64,000 bases of DNA from contig CALIBN010000015.1 in assembly GCA_938045545.1 (NCBI GenBank), positions 1 to 64,000 of the forward strand. The letters are read 5' to 3'. The stretch comes from an uncultured archaeon. GTDB taxonomy: Archaea; Thermoproteota; EX4484-205; JAAOZP01. The translations under genes were made by a program, and so were the position numbers. Positions 39,438 through 47,756 of this stretch are shown piece after piece. Below the pieces are notes generated by a model that had not been told where the DNA came from, searched no databases, and saw only the letters and a list, made by a program, of their open reading frames with translations. Positions within the stretch are counted from its first letter, which is position 1; each line of letters opens with the position of its first letter.

Positions 39438-39630
39438 GAGGCTCCCGGTTCGTCACCCTGAGGGCTCATCCTGCCGGTTAAGGATGTGTCAAGCCAGCCC
39501 CTGCCATACGCGTATATATAGCCCATGGCCGCTTCATTATGTTCATCGCGCCGTTGGAGTCAGCATCGCAGGAGTAGTTGCAACTTGGGCAATTGAAGGG
39601 GCTGCCAGTTCTGATTCCCTCAACGATCAG
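39420..39630 (-). mobile_element. tnpB: C-terminal remnant of a TnpB-like transposon protein
   Basis: The minus strand reads GIRTGSPFNCPSCNYSCDADSNGAMNIMKR, the zinc-finger second half (CPSC) and the final RuvC motif (DADxNGAxNI) of IS200/IS605 TnpB. After a one-base shift the tail continues (MGYIYAYGRGWLDTSL...). The catalytic core upstream is absent, and the gene at 39620-40627 begins directly beside it. This is a dead insertion-sequence end rather than a functional element. Confidence 0.6.
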
Positions 39631-40627
39631 CATAGTCAAGGATTATCGGGAACCCGGGTGAAGCCTGCATCCTAGTTAGGCTGCTCGCCATCCTCCAGGC
39701 GTCTATGCTCCACTTGCGCTGGCTAGGTGTTTCCGAGCCTTCATCCTTTATCGAGAGGCTTTTCAAAAGCATCGGTGAGGAGGCTATGAGGGAAGAGACC
39801 AGGCCGCCTATTAGGCCCAGCGGAGAACTTGTTAAAGCTGTTACCAGAAGCCCCGCGAGCAAGCCTATTCCTATGATGCCTGCGGAGGCGGTTAGCATTG
39901 TTGCTCTAGACCTTGTGCTCAAAGGGTACTCGACGAAGAGAACCCTGCCGCTGGAAGCGTCTAAGAGAACCCTGAACAATCTGCCCTTGTAAACGTACTC
40001 GATGAGCCAGAAAGGGTAGTGTACGAGCCCGAGATAGTTGACTTCAACCTTCTCAAGGCTCTTTAAGCCGCTGCAGCTTCTGCCGGCCTCAGCCATCGCC
40101 TGCCCAGATATGAACCTGTAGGCAGCATTATAGGCTTCATCGTAGCTTACAGTAGGCATGTGGAACCTGCTCCTCTGAGCCTGACTCGGGTTAAAGAAGC
40201 TTCTACCCCTTACCGAGAAGGAGAGTTGTTTAGCGTGACTGTCAAGCCAGGTGCCTGTGTATGCTGCGAGGATCGGCATGTTCCTGGTTTCAAGATAAGT
40301 GGCCTGCTTGCCACCGTGGGAGCAGGAGGAGTATGCTTTGCAGCTGAAAACATGGTAGGGAACGTTGTAGAGCTCAGCTCTGCGAAGATTAGCCTCAGCG
40401 TTGAAATCAGCGGGGACCCCGTATCTCCTAGTTATGAACTGCATTGCTTTACGCCAGGCTGAAGGGCTCTCCACGTAGGCCGGAAACATGTAGTATGTCC
40501 AAGCCTTTCCGGTTGAGGTTTCGAAGGTGTGGCCGCAGTAGGGGCAGACAATTATCGAGGCGGAATGCGGCGCGGTTATTGAAGCGTTGCAGTTTAAGCA
40601 TGTGACTGTTTTCATGCTCATTTCCAT
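39620..40627 (-). CDS. Zinc-ribbon membrane protein (third gene of SPFH-associated set)
   Basis: The 335-residue protein has an N-terminal zinc ribbon (TCLNCNAS and CPYCGHTFE), a long middle region and two membrane helices near residues 245-290 (ATMLTASAGIIGIGLLAGLLV and LGLIGGLVSSLIAS). Its last residues run into the TnpB remnant, so the C-terminus may be altered. It overlaps the previous gene (40618-41637) by ten bases and has the same layout, suggesting an old duplication. Function unknown; most likely a membrane partner of the SPFH protein. Confidence 0.6.
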   Translation of the reverse strand: MEMSMKTVTCLNCNASITAPHSASIIVCPYCGHTFETSTGKAWTYYMFPAYVESPSAWRKAMQFITRRYGVPADFNAEANLRRAELYNVPYHVFSCKAYSSCSHGGKQATYLETRNMPILAAYTGTWLDSHAKQLSFSVRGRSFFNPSQAQRSRFHMPTVSYDEAYNAAYRFISGQAMAEAGRSCSGLKSLEKVEVNYLGLVHYPFWLIEYVYKGRLFRVLLDASSGRVLFVEYPLSTRSRATMLTASAGIIGIGLLAGLLVTALTSSPLGLIGGLVSSLIASSPMLLKSLSIKDEGSETPSQRKWSIDAWRMASSLTRMQASPGFPIILDYADR

Positions 40628-41637
40628 TTCTCCTCCCTAACGTCGCTAACAGCCCTAGTGGCCAGTAGGGCTCCGGCTCCTGAAAAAAGTATGAAGGCCA
40701 TTACTGGAAACCAGTTTTCAAAGGTTGCCAGTAGGGTTAGCGCGAAGGCGCCTAGCACCACCGTCACTATGCTCCCTATCACGTAAAGCATCCTCTGTCC
40801 GAGGAAGACTGGTTCAGAAACCCTTAGGAATTGAAGGTTGTATCCTGAGACGCTTGCCCTATACATTCCACCCTTATACTTGTACACTAGGATCCACATC
40901 GGGGCTAGGAGTATCCAGAGCGAGTCCACGTTGGCCCGGCAGGAATAGTAGTAGAAACCGTCTAAGCCGTTTGACGAACGTATGTTCTCTCTCAACTCGT
41001 CCTCAACCATATCCTTAAGCTCGTCCTCAGCCTCCTCGGGGAGAAGCTCAGCGTTTAAAACCTGCAGCCCAACTCTCTTCCAGTCTATAGCGACAAGTGG
41101 CTGGGGATCCTTAGCGGACTTCGCTTGGTCAACAAGCTCCTCCAAGCCGTATTCAGCAGCCTCCCTCCTAGCCTGGAACGCGAGCCTCATAGAAGTTTTG
41201 AAAGACCCGTTTTTCGTAATAGTCCTTGTCACGTATGTTTCGCTCGCCCGGGGCCCGGCGTACCGGCGGCCGGGAGCAGCTGTAGGCGCGTAGGACATGC
41301 TTCTCCTTTCAGTAACCCTTTTGAAGCCCGACCACTCGCCGACGGCTGAAACATCTCCGACTAGAATCGGCACGTAGAAGCCCTGAGCCTCTATCAGCTC
41401 AATGTCGCCATAAACCCTGCCCATATCCGGGTCACGCCTCATTCTGCTCCAGAAGGCGTTCACCACCTCATCCTTACCGCGAGTCGGAAGAACGAATATC
41501 TCAAGCCTCCCGGTTGAAAACCAGTTGACCGTACCGCAGTATTCGCACACGCATACTATTGTTTCAGGAGTATAGTTTAAGGGAGCCCCGCAGTTTGAGC
41601 ATTTGAAAACTTTCTCGGTGCTTGTTGTTTCAGTCAA
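40618..41637 (-). CDS. Zinc-ribbon membrane protein (second gene of SPFH-associated set)
   Basis: An N-terminal ribbon (FKCSNCGAPLNY and CEYCGTVNWF) is followed by a 200-residue soluble region and a C-terminal pair of membrane helices (MLYVIGSIVTVVLGAFALTLLA and FPVMAFILFSGAGALLA) in a 339-residue protein. The ribbon resembles TFIIB-type ribbons but the rest does not. It overlaps the four-helix membrane gene before it by four bases (ATGA), which supports joint expression. Confidence 0.65.
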   Translation of the reverse strand: MTETTSTEKVFKCSNCGAPLNYTPETIVCVCEYCGTVNWFSTGRLEIFVLPTRGKDEVVNAFWSRMRRDPDMGRVYGDIELIEAQGFYVPILVGDVSAVGEWSGFKRVTERRSMSYAPTAAPGRRYAGPRASETYVTRTITKNGSFKTSMRLAFQARREAAEYGLEELVDQAKSAKDPQPLVAIDWKRVGLQVLNAELLPEEAEDELKDMVEDELRENIRSSNGLDGFYYYSCRANVDSLWILLAPMWILVYKYKGGMYRASVSGYNLQFLRVSEPVFLGQRMLYVIGSIVTVVLGAFALTLLATFENWFPVMAFILFSGAGALLATRAVSDVREEKWK

Positions 41638-41996
41638 TGCTTACCAATCCTTGAAACTATTACCCCGACCACAACGATTATTATGAGAGATGCACTCAGG
41701 TTCAGCGGTAGGTTTCCAGTGAGAATCGTCAGAAAGAGCGAGAAGCCGAGGCAGCACATTACTAGCCCCCAAATCAGGTAGTACTTCCAGTCAGTAGCGT
41801 GAATCGAGAAGAAAACAGTGTATAATCCGAGCATGATGAGCGGCAGTGAAACTAGAATCATGAGGTTACCGTAGCCCGTTGAAAAGAGTATGCCATCTAT
41901 GCCGATTGAGACTAGCAGGACGGCCAGCGCGTAGCTTCCGTACCCGATTTTTCTACTCATCGCATAAGCCTCCGGAACCACAAGGCACGTTCTCAA
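41634..41996 (-). CDS. Four-helix membrane protein (first gene of the three-gene set)
   Basis: This 120-residue protein has four hydrophobic segments (YALAVLLVSIGIDGILF, MILVSLPLIMLGLYTVFF, YYLIWGLVMCCLGFSLFL and SASLIIIVVVGVIV). It precedes and overlaps the zinc-ribbon membrane protein and is probably translated with it. It has no soluble domain and no recognised family. Start ATG 41996 is kept; an ATG at codon 13 is also possible. Confidence 0.6.
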   Translation of the reverse strand: MRTCLVVPEAYAMSRKIGYGSYALAVLLVSIGIDGILFSTGYGNLMILVSLPLIMLGLYTVFFSIHATDWKYYLIWGLVMCCLGFSLFLTILTGNLPLNLSASLIIIVVVGVIVSRIGKH

Positions 41997-42144
41997 TATA
42001 TAACTTTTCCCTTATTTTCATCAGCGATTAAAGAAATATTAAGCACCCACCTCAATTTCCCCGCTAGGTTCACTAATTCTTCGGGGCCAAGCTCCTCGTG
42101 AGAACCAGCTACTCTAGGAGGCTTCTTGCTAACACTTATAAGCC

Positions 42145-42490
42145 CTAGGAATCCCTTGGGAATGAATTCAGCTCTATGGCTCTCTTAGCCTCGCTCTCGC
42201 TGATTTTCCCAATCTTAACCTCATACCCCATTATCGGAGTCCTGCCTTTCGAATCCAGGATGACTATATCTGCATCCTCCTTCCCCTTCGGCAGAATCAT
42301 GTAGCTTCTCGTCCCTCCAAGATGCTCAGCAAGCATCTCCCCTAGGCTGAACTGTAGCTCCCTGCCCAGCACGCTTAGAATCATGCCTCCCGTTCGGATG
42401 GTTAACGACAACCGAGTCCCAATGCTTATCCGACAGCCTTTGAAACTCGTCCAATATGACAACCCTCCTGTCTCTCAAAAGTTTTCCATG
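42145..42490 (-). pseudogene. Remnant of an archaeal AAA ATPase (DUF234 type)
   Basis: Around 42400-42490 the minus strand reads LLRDRRVVILDEFQRLSDKHW, a Walker B segment of PF01637 ATPases. A frameshift and internal deletion then join it to LSVLGRELQFSLGEMLAEHL and DADIVILDSKGRTPIMGYEVKIG, the C-terminal DUF234 nuclease-like domain with a D...EVK pattern. The Walker A half is missing. It lies inside the spacer that separates the two halves of the SPFH-associated set. Confidence 0.6.
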
Positions 42491-42815
42491 CGCCTAACTG
42501 CCTCATCTGTAGTAATTTGGGAAAAAGTAATCATGAAGTAATTAGACTAAGTGAAAACTCTCTTCAACAGGAAAGTCTTCCGGTTTTCCACCTCCCATAC
42601 ACCAGTATCCATCCCTTTAAGCCCCTTAATTCATTTCCTCCCTCCTCCTTACTATAATATTGGAAAAATATTCTTCATGGAATATTCTCTTTAGAATAAA
42701 ACTTTAACTCATAAGAGCCGAGTAAAAATCTGGATCAATGAACCCATTCGGCCGCATGTTCCCGATCATCGAACTCGCTGGGTCTATTTGTTTAATGTTA
42801 TATGTCAATCAACCA
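42491..42815. other. Spacer without a supported gene
   Basis: The sequence is AT-rich and shows no convincing coding frame. It follows the dead ATPase fragment. An SPFH-gene terminator would lie near its right end, but no clear hairpin was identified. Confidence 0.3.
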
Positions 42816-43970
42816 TTATTGCAGCTTTTCACCACAGTTGAGGCAGAACTTTGAACCAGCGGGAACTGTGGACCCGCATTTAGGACAGTTGACAATCTGA
42901 GGCTGCAACGGTGCCCCGCAGTTCATGCAGAACTTCGCGTTAGCCGGATTCTGAGAGCCGCATTTAGGACAATTGATGGTGGCTTGCAAAGGTGTGCCGC
43001 AGCTCATGCAGAACTTTGCTGCACCCGGGTTCTGAGTCCCGCATTTCGGGCACGCTACTGTTCCAGCTGGGGGTGCGGCGGGCGGCTGTGCAGGAGGCTG
43101 TGGTGGTACTTGGATGGCTGCACCACAGTTCGGACAGAACTTGCTAGTTGAGGGAACTTGCGCCCTGCAGCTTGGGCATATTACTAGGGGTGCTCCGGCT
43201 GCAGCCTGCTGCATGAGCTGGGGCACGAGAACTATTCCTGTTCCAGCCGCCGCCCCGGGCGACTTGCTCAGGGACTCGGCGACGCTTTTAGTCGTGTCCA
43301 TCGCCAGAACCTGTGTGGCTGCGCCTCCGGTCTGCTTTATCCAGAAAAGCCTGTCCCTGTACTCAGGCGTGGTGTCGACACCCTCGAACTTCAGGTCTAC
43401 GATATCTACGCCCACGCGTTTAAACTCCTCGTCTACCGTAGCCTTAACCTTGAACGAGACCTCTTCAAGCTTTGTGAACACCGTCACTAGGTCGTATTTA
43501 GAGAGCTGCGTTATAAGCCTCTCGTTCATGTATCCCCTGAGGAAACTGTTGACCGCTTCAGTCGTGTAGGCACTCTGTCCCCCTACGACCTCCATTACGA
43601 AAGTCTTTGGGTCTCCGACTTTAAACCAGAACGCCCCGTAGAATTTAAGGGGTGCGAGCTCAACGGTCTGACCACTGGCGCCGAACAATCCTTTAAACTG
43701 TTTCGTCGAAACGAATATGACTGTAGCCCTGAAAGGCGTGGTCTCGAAGCCCGCCACCCTTGTTAAGACGCCTGTTAACAACGGGAGGTTCATGGTGGTT
43801 AAAGTATGTCTGCCAGGCCCGAAAACATCGTAAGCCTTGCCGTCTCTGAAGAATATTGCAGCCTCGTACTCGTGGACAATCAGCTGAGCTCCCCAGGTTA
43901 TCTCCTCCTTAGGGTATCTCCAGACGATGTCTTCTGCGGAAGCCCCTACCCACTCTATTATCTGAGGCAT
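42816..43970 (-). CDS. SPFH-domain protein with four C-terminal zinc ribbons
   Basis: Residues about 1-230 form an SPFH/band-7-like domain (EYEAAIFFRDGKAYDVFGPGRHTL, VIFVSTKQFKGLFG, LITQLSKYDLVTVFTKLEEV), and the C-terminal third has four Cys4 ribbons (CPSCRAQ...CPNCG, CPKCGTQ...CMSCG, CPKCGSQ...CMNCG, CPKCGST...CLNCG) with a proline-rich linker between the first and second. No membrane helix is seen, so it probably associates with the membrane peripherally. The family resembles bacterial 'virion core-like' SPFH proteins. It follows the coiled-coil gene by two bases. Confidence 0.8.
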   Translation of the reverse strand: MPQIIEWVGASAEDIVWRYPKEEITWGAQLIVHEYEAAIFFRDGKAYDVFGPGRHTLTTMNLPLLTGVLTRVAGFETTPFRATVIFVSTKQFKGLFGASGQTVELAPLKFYGAFWFKVGDPKTFVMEVVGGQSAYTTEAVNSFLRGYMNERLITQLSKYDLVTVFTKLEEVSFKVKATVDEEFKRVGVDIVDLKFEGVDTTPEYRDRLFWIKQTGGAATQVLAMDTTKSVAESLSKSPGAAAGTGIVLVPQLMQQAAAGAPLVICPSCRAQVPSTSKFCPNCGAAIQVPPQPPAQPPAAPPAGTVACPKCGTQNPGAAKFCMSCGTPLQATINCPKCGSQNPANAKFCMNCGAPLQPQIVNCPKCGSTVPAGSKFCLNCGEKLQ

Positions 43971-43972
43971 TG

Positions 43973-44509
43973 TTAGACACCCCTCTTAATGGAGACTATC
44001 TCCTCCTCCCTTGAAGCGAAGGCTGATTCAAGCTCCCTAGCCTTGGCTTCAAGCCTCTTCAGAAGACTCGGGAGAACATCCAGGCTTCCGGCGCCCGCAG
44101 CGTTGCCAGCCTCCTCAGCTACTCTGGAAACCTCTTCGCAAGCCCCTAGAAGCTTATAGTCATAATTCATCAGCTTGTCAAGCTCATCCTCTCGAACCTT
44201 AACAAGGTCGAAGAACCCCGAGTAACCGTAGTCGGCATGCTCAATCTTGTTTATAACCCTGTCTAGGACCGCGGAAACCCTGTTGATCGTTTTGAACAAT
44301 TCTACAGCATCGGAGTCTGCAGCCTCCCTTGAAACTGTTTTCAAGTGCGACCGGGCTGCATCAAGCTTTTTAACCATGAAATCCCTAAGAAGCCTATCAG
44401 CTTCCCTCCTAACCTCCTTCTGCTTATACCCCCTGTATCCGGGAATATAGGAGGCTATCTTCTCAGCCAGCCCTCTTTTCTCCTCATATTCCTTTATGAA
44501 CTCGCTCAT
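43973..44509 (-). CDS. Coiled-coil partner of the SPFH protein
   Basis: The 178-residue helical protein contains IPGYRGYKQKEVRREADRLLRDF, a segment seen in small proteins that sit next to SPFH genes in diverse bacteria and archaea, then long amphipathic helices (NRVSAVLDRVINKIEHADYG). It lacks membrane helices. It starts the operon and ends two bases before the SPFH gene. A scaffold or PspA-like membrane-surface role is plausible but inferred from context. Confidence 0.7.
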   Translation of the reverse strand: MSEFIKEYEEKRGLAEKIASYIPGYRGYKQKEVRREADRLLRDFMVKKLDAARSHLKTVSREAADSDAVELFKTINRVSAVLDRVINKIEHADYGYSGFFDLVKVREDELDKLMNYDYKLLGACEEVSRVAEEAGNAAGAGSLDVLPSLLKRLEAKARELESAFASREEEIVSIKRGV

Positions 44510-44573
44510 GAAAGTACAAGCTTATAACTAGCTTAAAAACATTACTTATAGAAGAATTTAAAAACAAGTTTTC

Positions 44574-45581
44574 TTACAGGGGTAGCGTAACAGGTCTGCC
44601 CTCTTTAAGCGACCTGTGCATTGCCAGGGCAACCTCCACAGCAGCCCTAGCATCCTCAGCTGAAACCAGAGGCTCCTCCTTTCCCTCAACGCAGTTTAAG
44701 AAATGAATTATCTCGTCTCTGAGATATCCCTTGACCTGTCTGTGAACAACCGGCTGATAGTAAGAAAGGGTTTCAGGCCCCTTCTCCCCCCAGAATAGGA
44801 AGCTGTCGCTAGGCTGGCTTATCCAGAGGCTGCCCCGTGTCCCCACCAGCTCAAGTTTAAAATCGAAAGACATTGAGGAGGGTAGAATCCAAATGTTCTC
44901 CAATGCTCCAATAGTTCCCCCTTTAAACCTAAAGACAGACCAGACAGCGTCTTCGACATGGTGGAGCTTGAGAACCCTGCTTTCAGCCTCAGCGTAAACC
45001 CGGGTAATATTCCTCCCGATAATCCACCTCATTACGTCAATGTCGTGCACGCCAAGGAATAGAAGCGGCGAGGTTTCCTTAAGCCAGTTCTCCAACCTCA
45101 TTGGCGAAGTTATAGAGTTGTTTCTCCTAGCCCAGATTGAAACGGGATCGCCGAGCAGCCCCCTCTCCATGTACTCCTTAGCCTTCGCATAATTGTAGTC
45201 GAACCTCACTATGTGGCCCACTAGGAAAGTGACTCCTGTTTTTCTAACCGTGTTCACAATGGCGTCCGCATCTCTCAGAGTTGTGGCAATAGGCTTCTCC
45301 AAGAGCACCGCCTTCCCAGCCTTCGCCGCCGCCACTGTAGGCTCACGGTGAAGATGGTCCGGGACAGCGATGCTGACAGCATCAATATCCGGCCTAGCCA
45401 GCAGCTCGTTGTAGTCAGTATACCATTTTTCAGCCCGGAATTCCTTCGCAGCCATCCTAGCATTTTTCTCGACAACATCCGCGGTCGCAACGAGCTTAAC
45501 CCTCGGCAGCTCCGAGTAGACTCGGGCGTGATGCTTCCCCATAACGCCGCAGCCTATTACCCCTACTCTAATCCGGTCCAT
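44574..45581 (-). CDS. Gfo/Idh/MocA-family oxidoreductase
   Basis: The protein (335 residues) has VGVIGCGVMGKHHARVY for NAD(P) binding, the catalytic EKPIA Lys near residue 95 and FLGVHDIDVMRWI with a conserved His. Such enzymes oxidise inositols, sugars or amino sugars. It follows the hydroxyacid dehydrogenase by 12 bases and may share its transcript. Substrate unknown. Confidence 0.87.
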   Translation of the reverse strand: MDRIRVGVIGCGVMGKHHARVYSELPRVKLVATADVVEKNARMAAKEFRAEKWYTDYNELLARPDIDAVSIAVPDHLHREPTVAAAKAGKAVLLEKPIATTLRDADAIVNTVRKTGVTFLVGHIVRFDYNYAKAKEYMERGLLGDPVSIWARRNNSITSPMRLENWLKETSPLLFLGVHDIDVMRWIIGRNITRVYAEAESRVLKLHHVEDAVWSVFRFKGGTIGALENIWILPSSMSFDFKLELVGTRGSLWISQPSDSFLFWGEKGPETLSYYQPVVHRQVKGYLRDEIIHFLNCVEGKEEPLVSAEDARAAVEVALAMHRSLKEGRPVTLPL

Positions 45582-45592
45582 CAGCCTCCACC

Positions 45593-46603
45593 TTAAAGCA
45601 TCTTCACCATCTCTAAAGGCTTTACTCTCATAACCTCGGGGTTCAGAAGGCTCGGAGGAGCCTGGCCGCGGAGAACGCTCAGAATGTTTTCAGCAGCCTT
45701 CTCAGCGAGCCTCCTTCTAGCTTCGAATGTCGCGCTCGCCATGTGCGGGGTGAGGACAACGTTATCCATGCCTATGAGCGGGTTGTCAGGATCGAGAGGC
45801 TCCTTCTCGAAAACGTCGAGCGCAGCGCCAGCGATCCATCCTTCTTTCAAAGCCTTCACCAGAGCCTTCTCATCAACCACTGCCCCCCTGGAGATGTTTA
45901 TCAGGTAGGAGGAGGGCTTCATGCTTCTAAGCTCCGGCTCGCCAATCATCTTAAAGGTCTCAGGGGTTAAAGCCGTCGAGAGAATGATGAAGTCAGACTC
46001 CCTGAGAAGATCTTTAAGAGGCCTGTAGGATACGCCTAGCTCAGCCTCAACATCCGGCTTCCTAGTCCTGCTGAAGTATATGACCCTCATGCCTAGACAC
46101 CTGGCCCTGGTCGCCACAGCCTTTCCAATGGCTCCAAGCCCAATGATGCCGAGTGTCTTACCGCTTATCTCAGGTCCGAGCATGAACATCGGGGACCAAG
46201 CTATCTTCCAGGAGCCTCTTCTGAGAAACCTGTCTGCCTCCACAATCCTCCTAGCAACCGAGAAGAGAAGGGCCAGCGAAAACTCTGCGACAGCGTCCGT
46301 TAAAACGCTGGGCACATTAGTAACGTAGACTCCTCGTGCAGTAGCCTCCTTCAAATCTATGTGATCATAGCCGGCGCTCATCGTGCTTACAACCCTGAGC
46401 CTCTCAGCCTTATCAAGAACCTCCCTGTCTATCGTGTCGCTGAGAAGTATGAGTGCAGCATCCTTATCCTCGAGACTCTTAACCAGAACACTCTTGGGCG
46501 GAGGGCATTCGGAGTCGTAGAGCTCAACGTCGCAGTGTTCCCTGAGAAGCCTTAGGGCAGAGTCTTGTATTCTTCTTGAAACATAGACCCTGGGCCTAGC
46601 CAT
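45593..46603 (-). CDS. D-2-hydroxyacid dehydrogenase (glyoxylate/hydroxypyruvate reductase type)
   Basis: This 336-residue protein has the NAD-binding GIIGLGAIGKAVATRA near residue 150, catalytic Arg in NISRGAVVDEKAL, Glu in ALDVFEKEP and His in VLTPHMASAT. Arg residues just after the second strand (FSRTRKP) suggest NADP preference, as in archaeal glyoxylate reductases. It overlaps no other gene but is close to the MocA-type dehydrogenase. Exact substrate is uncertain. Confidence 0.87.
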   Translation of the reverse strand: MARPRVYVSRRIQDSALRLLREHCDVELYDSECPPPKSVLVKSLEDKDAALILLSDTIDREVLDKAERLRVVSTMSAGYDHIDLKEATARGVYVTNVPSVLTDAVAEFSLALLFSVARRIVEADRFLRRGSWKIAWSPMFMLGPEISGKTLGIIGLGAIGKAVATRARCLGMRVIYFSRTRKPDVEAELGVSYRPLKDLLRESDFIILSTALTPETFKMIGEPELRSMKPSSYLINISRGAVVDEKALVKALKEGWIAGAALDVFEKEPLDPDNPLIGMDNVVLTPHMASATFEARRRLAEKAAENILSVLRGQAPPSLLNPEVMRVKPLEMVKML

Positions 46604-46654
46604 GCTAATAGATTTCTCTTAAGGTTTTATAAGTATTGGTGCGCACACTCATGC

Positions 46655-47683
46655 CTAAGAAGGCTTTAAAACCATTATGCTGGGGCTAGCGTCGCCGTGT
46701 CTAATGGTTCTCTCATGCTCGAGGCGTAACCCTATTTCTGAAGAGATTTCTCTCACGTAGCCCGGCTTTATGGTTATGAGCACGAGCCGCCCATCCTCGC
46801 TTAGAGTCCTCCTAATCTCAGGCAGGCACCTGCTGTAGAAAGCGCGAGGATTGATCTTCGCTATGGGCTTAGTTCCGTATGGAGGATCTGTAACTATCCT
46901 GTCTACCTTAAACCCTAATTCTTTAGAGAGCCTCCTGCAATCAACCCTCTTGAACACTATTCTGTCTGAAACACCCATAGCTTCAGCGTTAAGAGCTGCA
47001 CCCTCCAGATAATATTCTGAAATGTCAAACCCATATATCTTGACGCTATTTGTTGAGAGAGCAGCCTCGATAGGTATGATTCCGCCTCCACACATCGGGT
47101 CGAGAAGAGTCATCCCAGGCTTGGGATCGGCGATCCTAACCATTCCATATGCAACTGAGGGTCTGAGGGCAGCCGGGTGAGTGAAAACAATGTACCTGCC
47201 GGAGAGATGCTCGCTTCCGGAAAGCCCGACGAAGCAGGTGTCTCCAACAATATCCAGAAAAACATTAGCCTGAAAATTCTCTAGGTCCACTTTTAAACCA
47301 TACTTGTCTACCAATGCTTGACCAGCCTTCCTTTGAACATCCATGCTTGTAAACTCATGCTCACCACGCCTCTTGCAAGTTACCCTGAACGAGGAGGCTT
47401 TGCGAAACCCGTTGGGAAACTTCATATTCATGATCCCGCTGTAAATGTCTTCCAAGCCCCTTATACTAGTATCAACTTTGAAGGCTCCAACGTATTCCAA
47501 GAACCAGTCTATGCTCCTGAGCGACATTAGCTTTGGAGAATCTGATTCAGGAATATCTATGATGAGCCTCCCTGGGATACCCTGAGGGTTCTCCTCGACA
47601 ACGATTTTAAAACTGATCTTTTCCTCCAGCTCAGACTTAACAACGTCTTCAAGACCACGCGGGAAGACTAGTTGAAACCTCAT
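46655..47683 (-). CDS. THUMP-domain tRNA guanosine methyltransferase (Trm14-like)
   Basis: An N-terminal THUMP RNA-binding region is followed by a class I methyltransferase domain with LLDPMCGGGIIPIEAAL (SAM site) and TDPPYGTK (catalytic motif IV) in a 342-residue protein. These match the archaeal m2G6 tRNA methyltransferase Trm14/TrmN group, which modifies the acceptor stem. The gene is monocistronic on the minus strand. TrmG10-type specificity is a possible alternative. Confidence 0.85.
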   Translation of the reverse strand: MRFQLVFPRGLEDVVKSELEEKISFKIVVEENPQGIPGRLIIDIPESDSPKLMSLRSIDWFLEYVGAFKVDTSIRGLEDIYSGIMNMKFPNGFRKASSFRVTCKRRGEHEFTSMDVQRKAGQALVDKYGLKVDLENFQANVFLDIVGDTCFVGLSGSEHLSGRYIVFTHPAALRPSVAYGMVRIADPKPGMTLLDPMCGGGIIPIEAALSTNSVKIYGFDISEYYLEGAALNAEAMGVSDRIVFKRVDCRRLSKELGFKVDRIVTDPPYGTKPIAKINPRAFYSRCLPEIRRTLSEDGRLVLITIKPGYVREISSEIGLRLEHERTIRHGDASPSIMVLKPS

Positions 47684-47756
47684 GGCAAAGCTCTAGCATT
47701 AGGTATTAAGATGGAGGACTTAAGCGTTAATTTTAAGCGCGCATGTGGCTAAGTTA

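Noticed and set aside
39335-39526. Minus-strand 63-codon frame as an independent gene
   Set aside because: Its first part is the shifted tail of the TnpB remnant and the rest is out of frame with the coiled-coil fragment.
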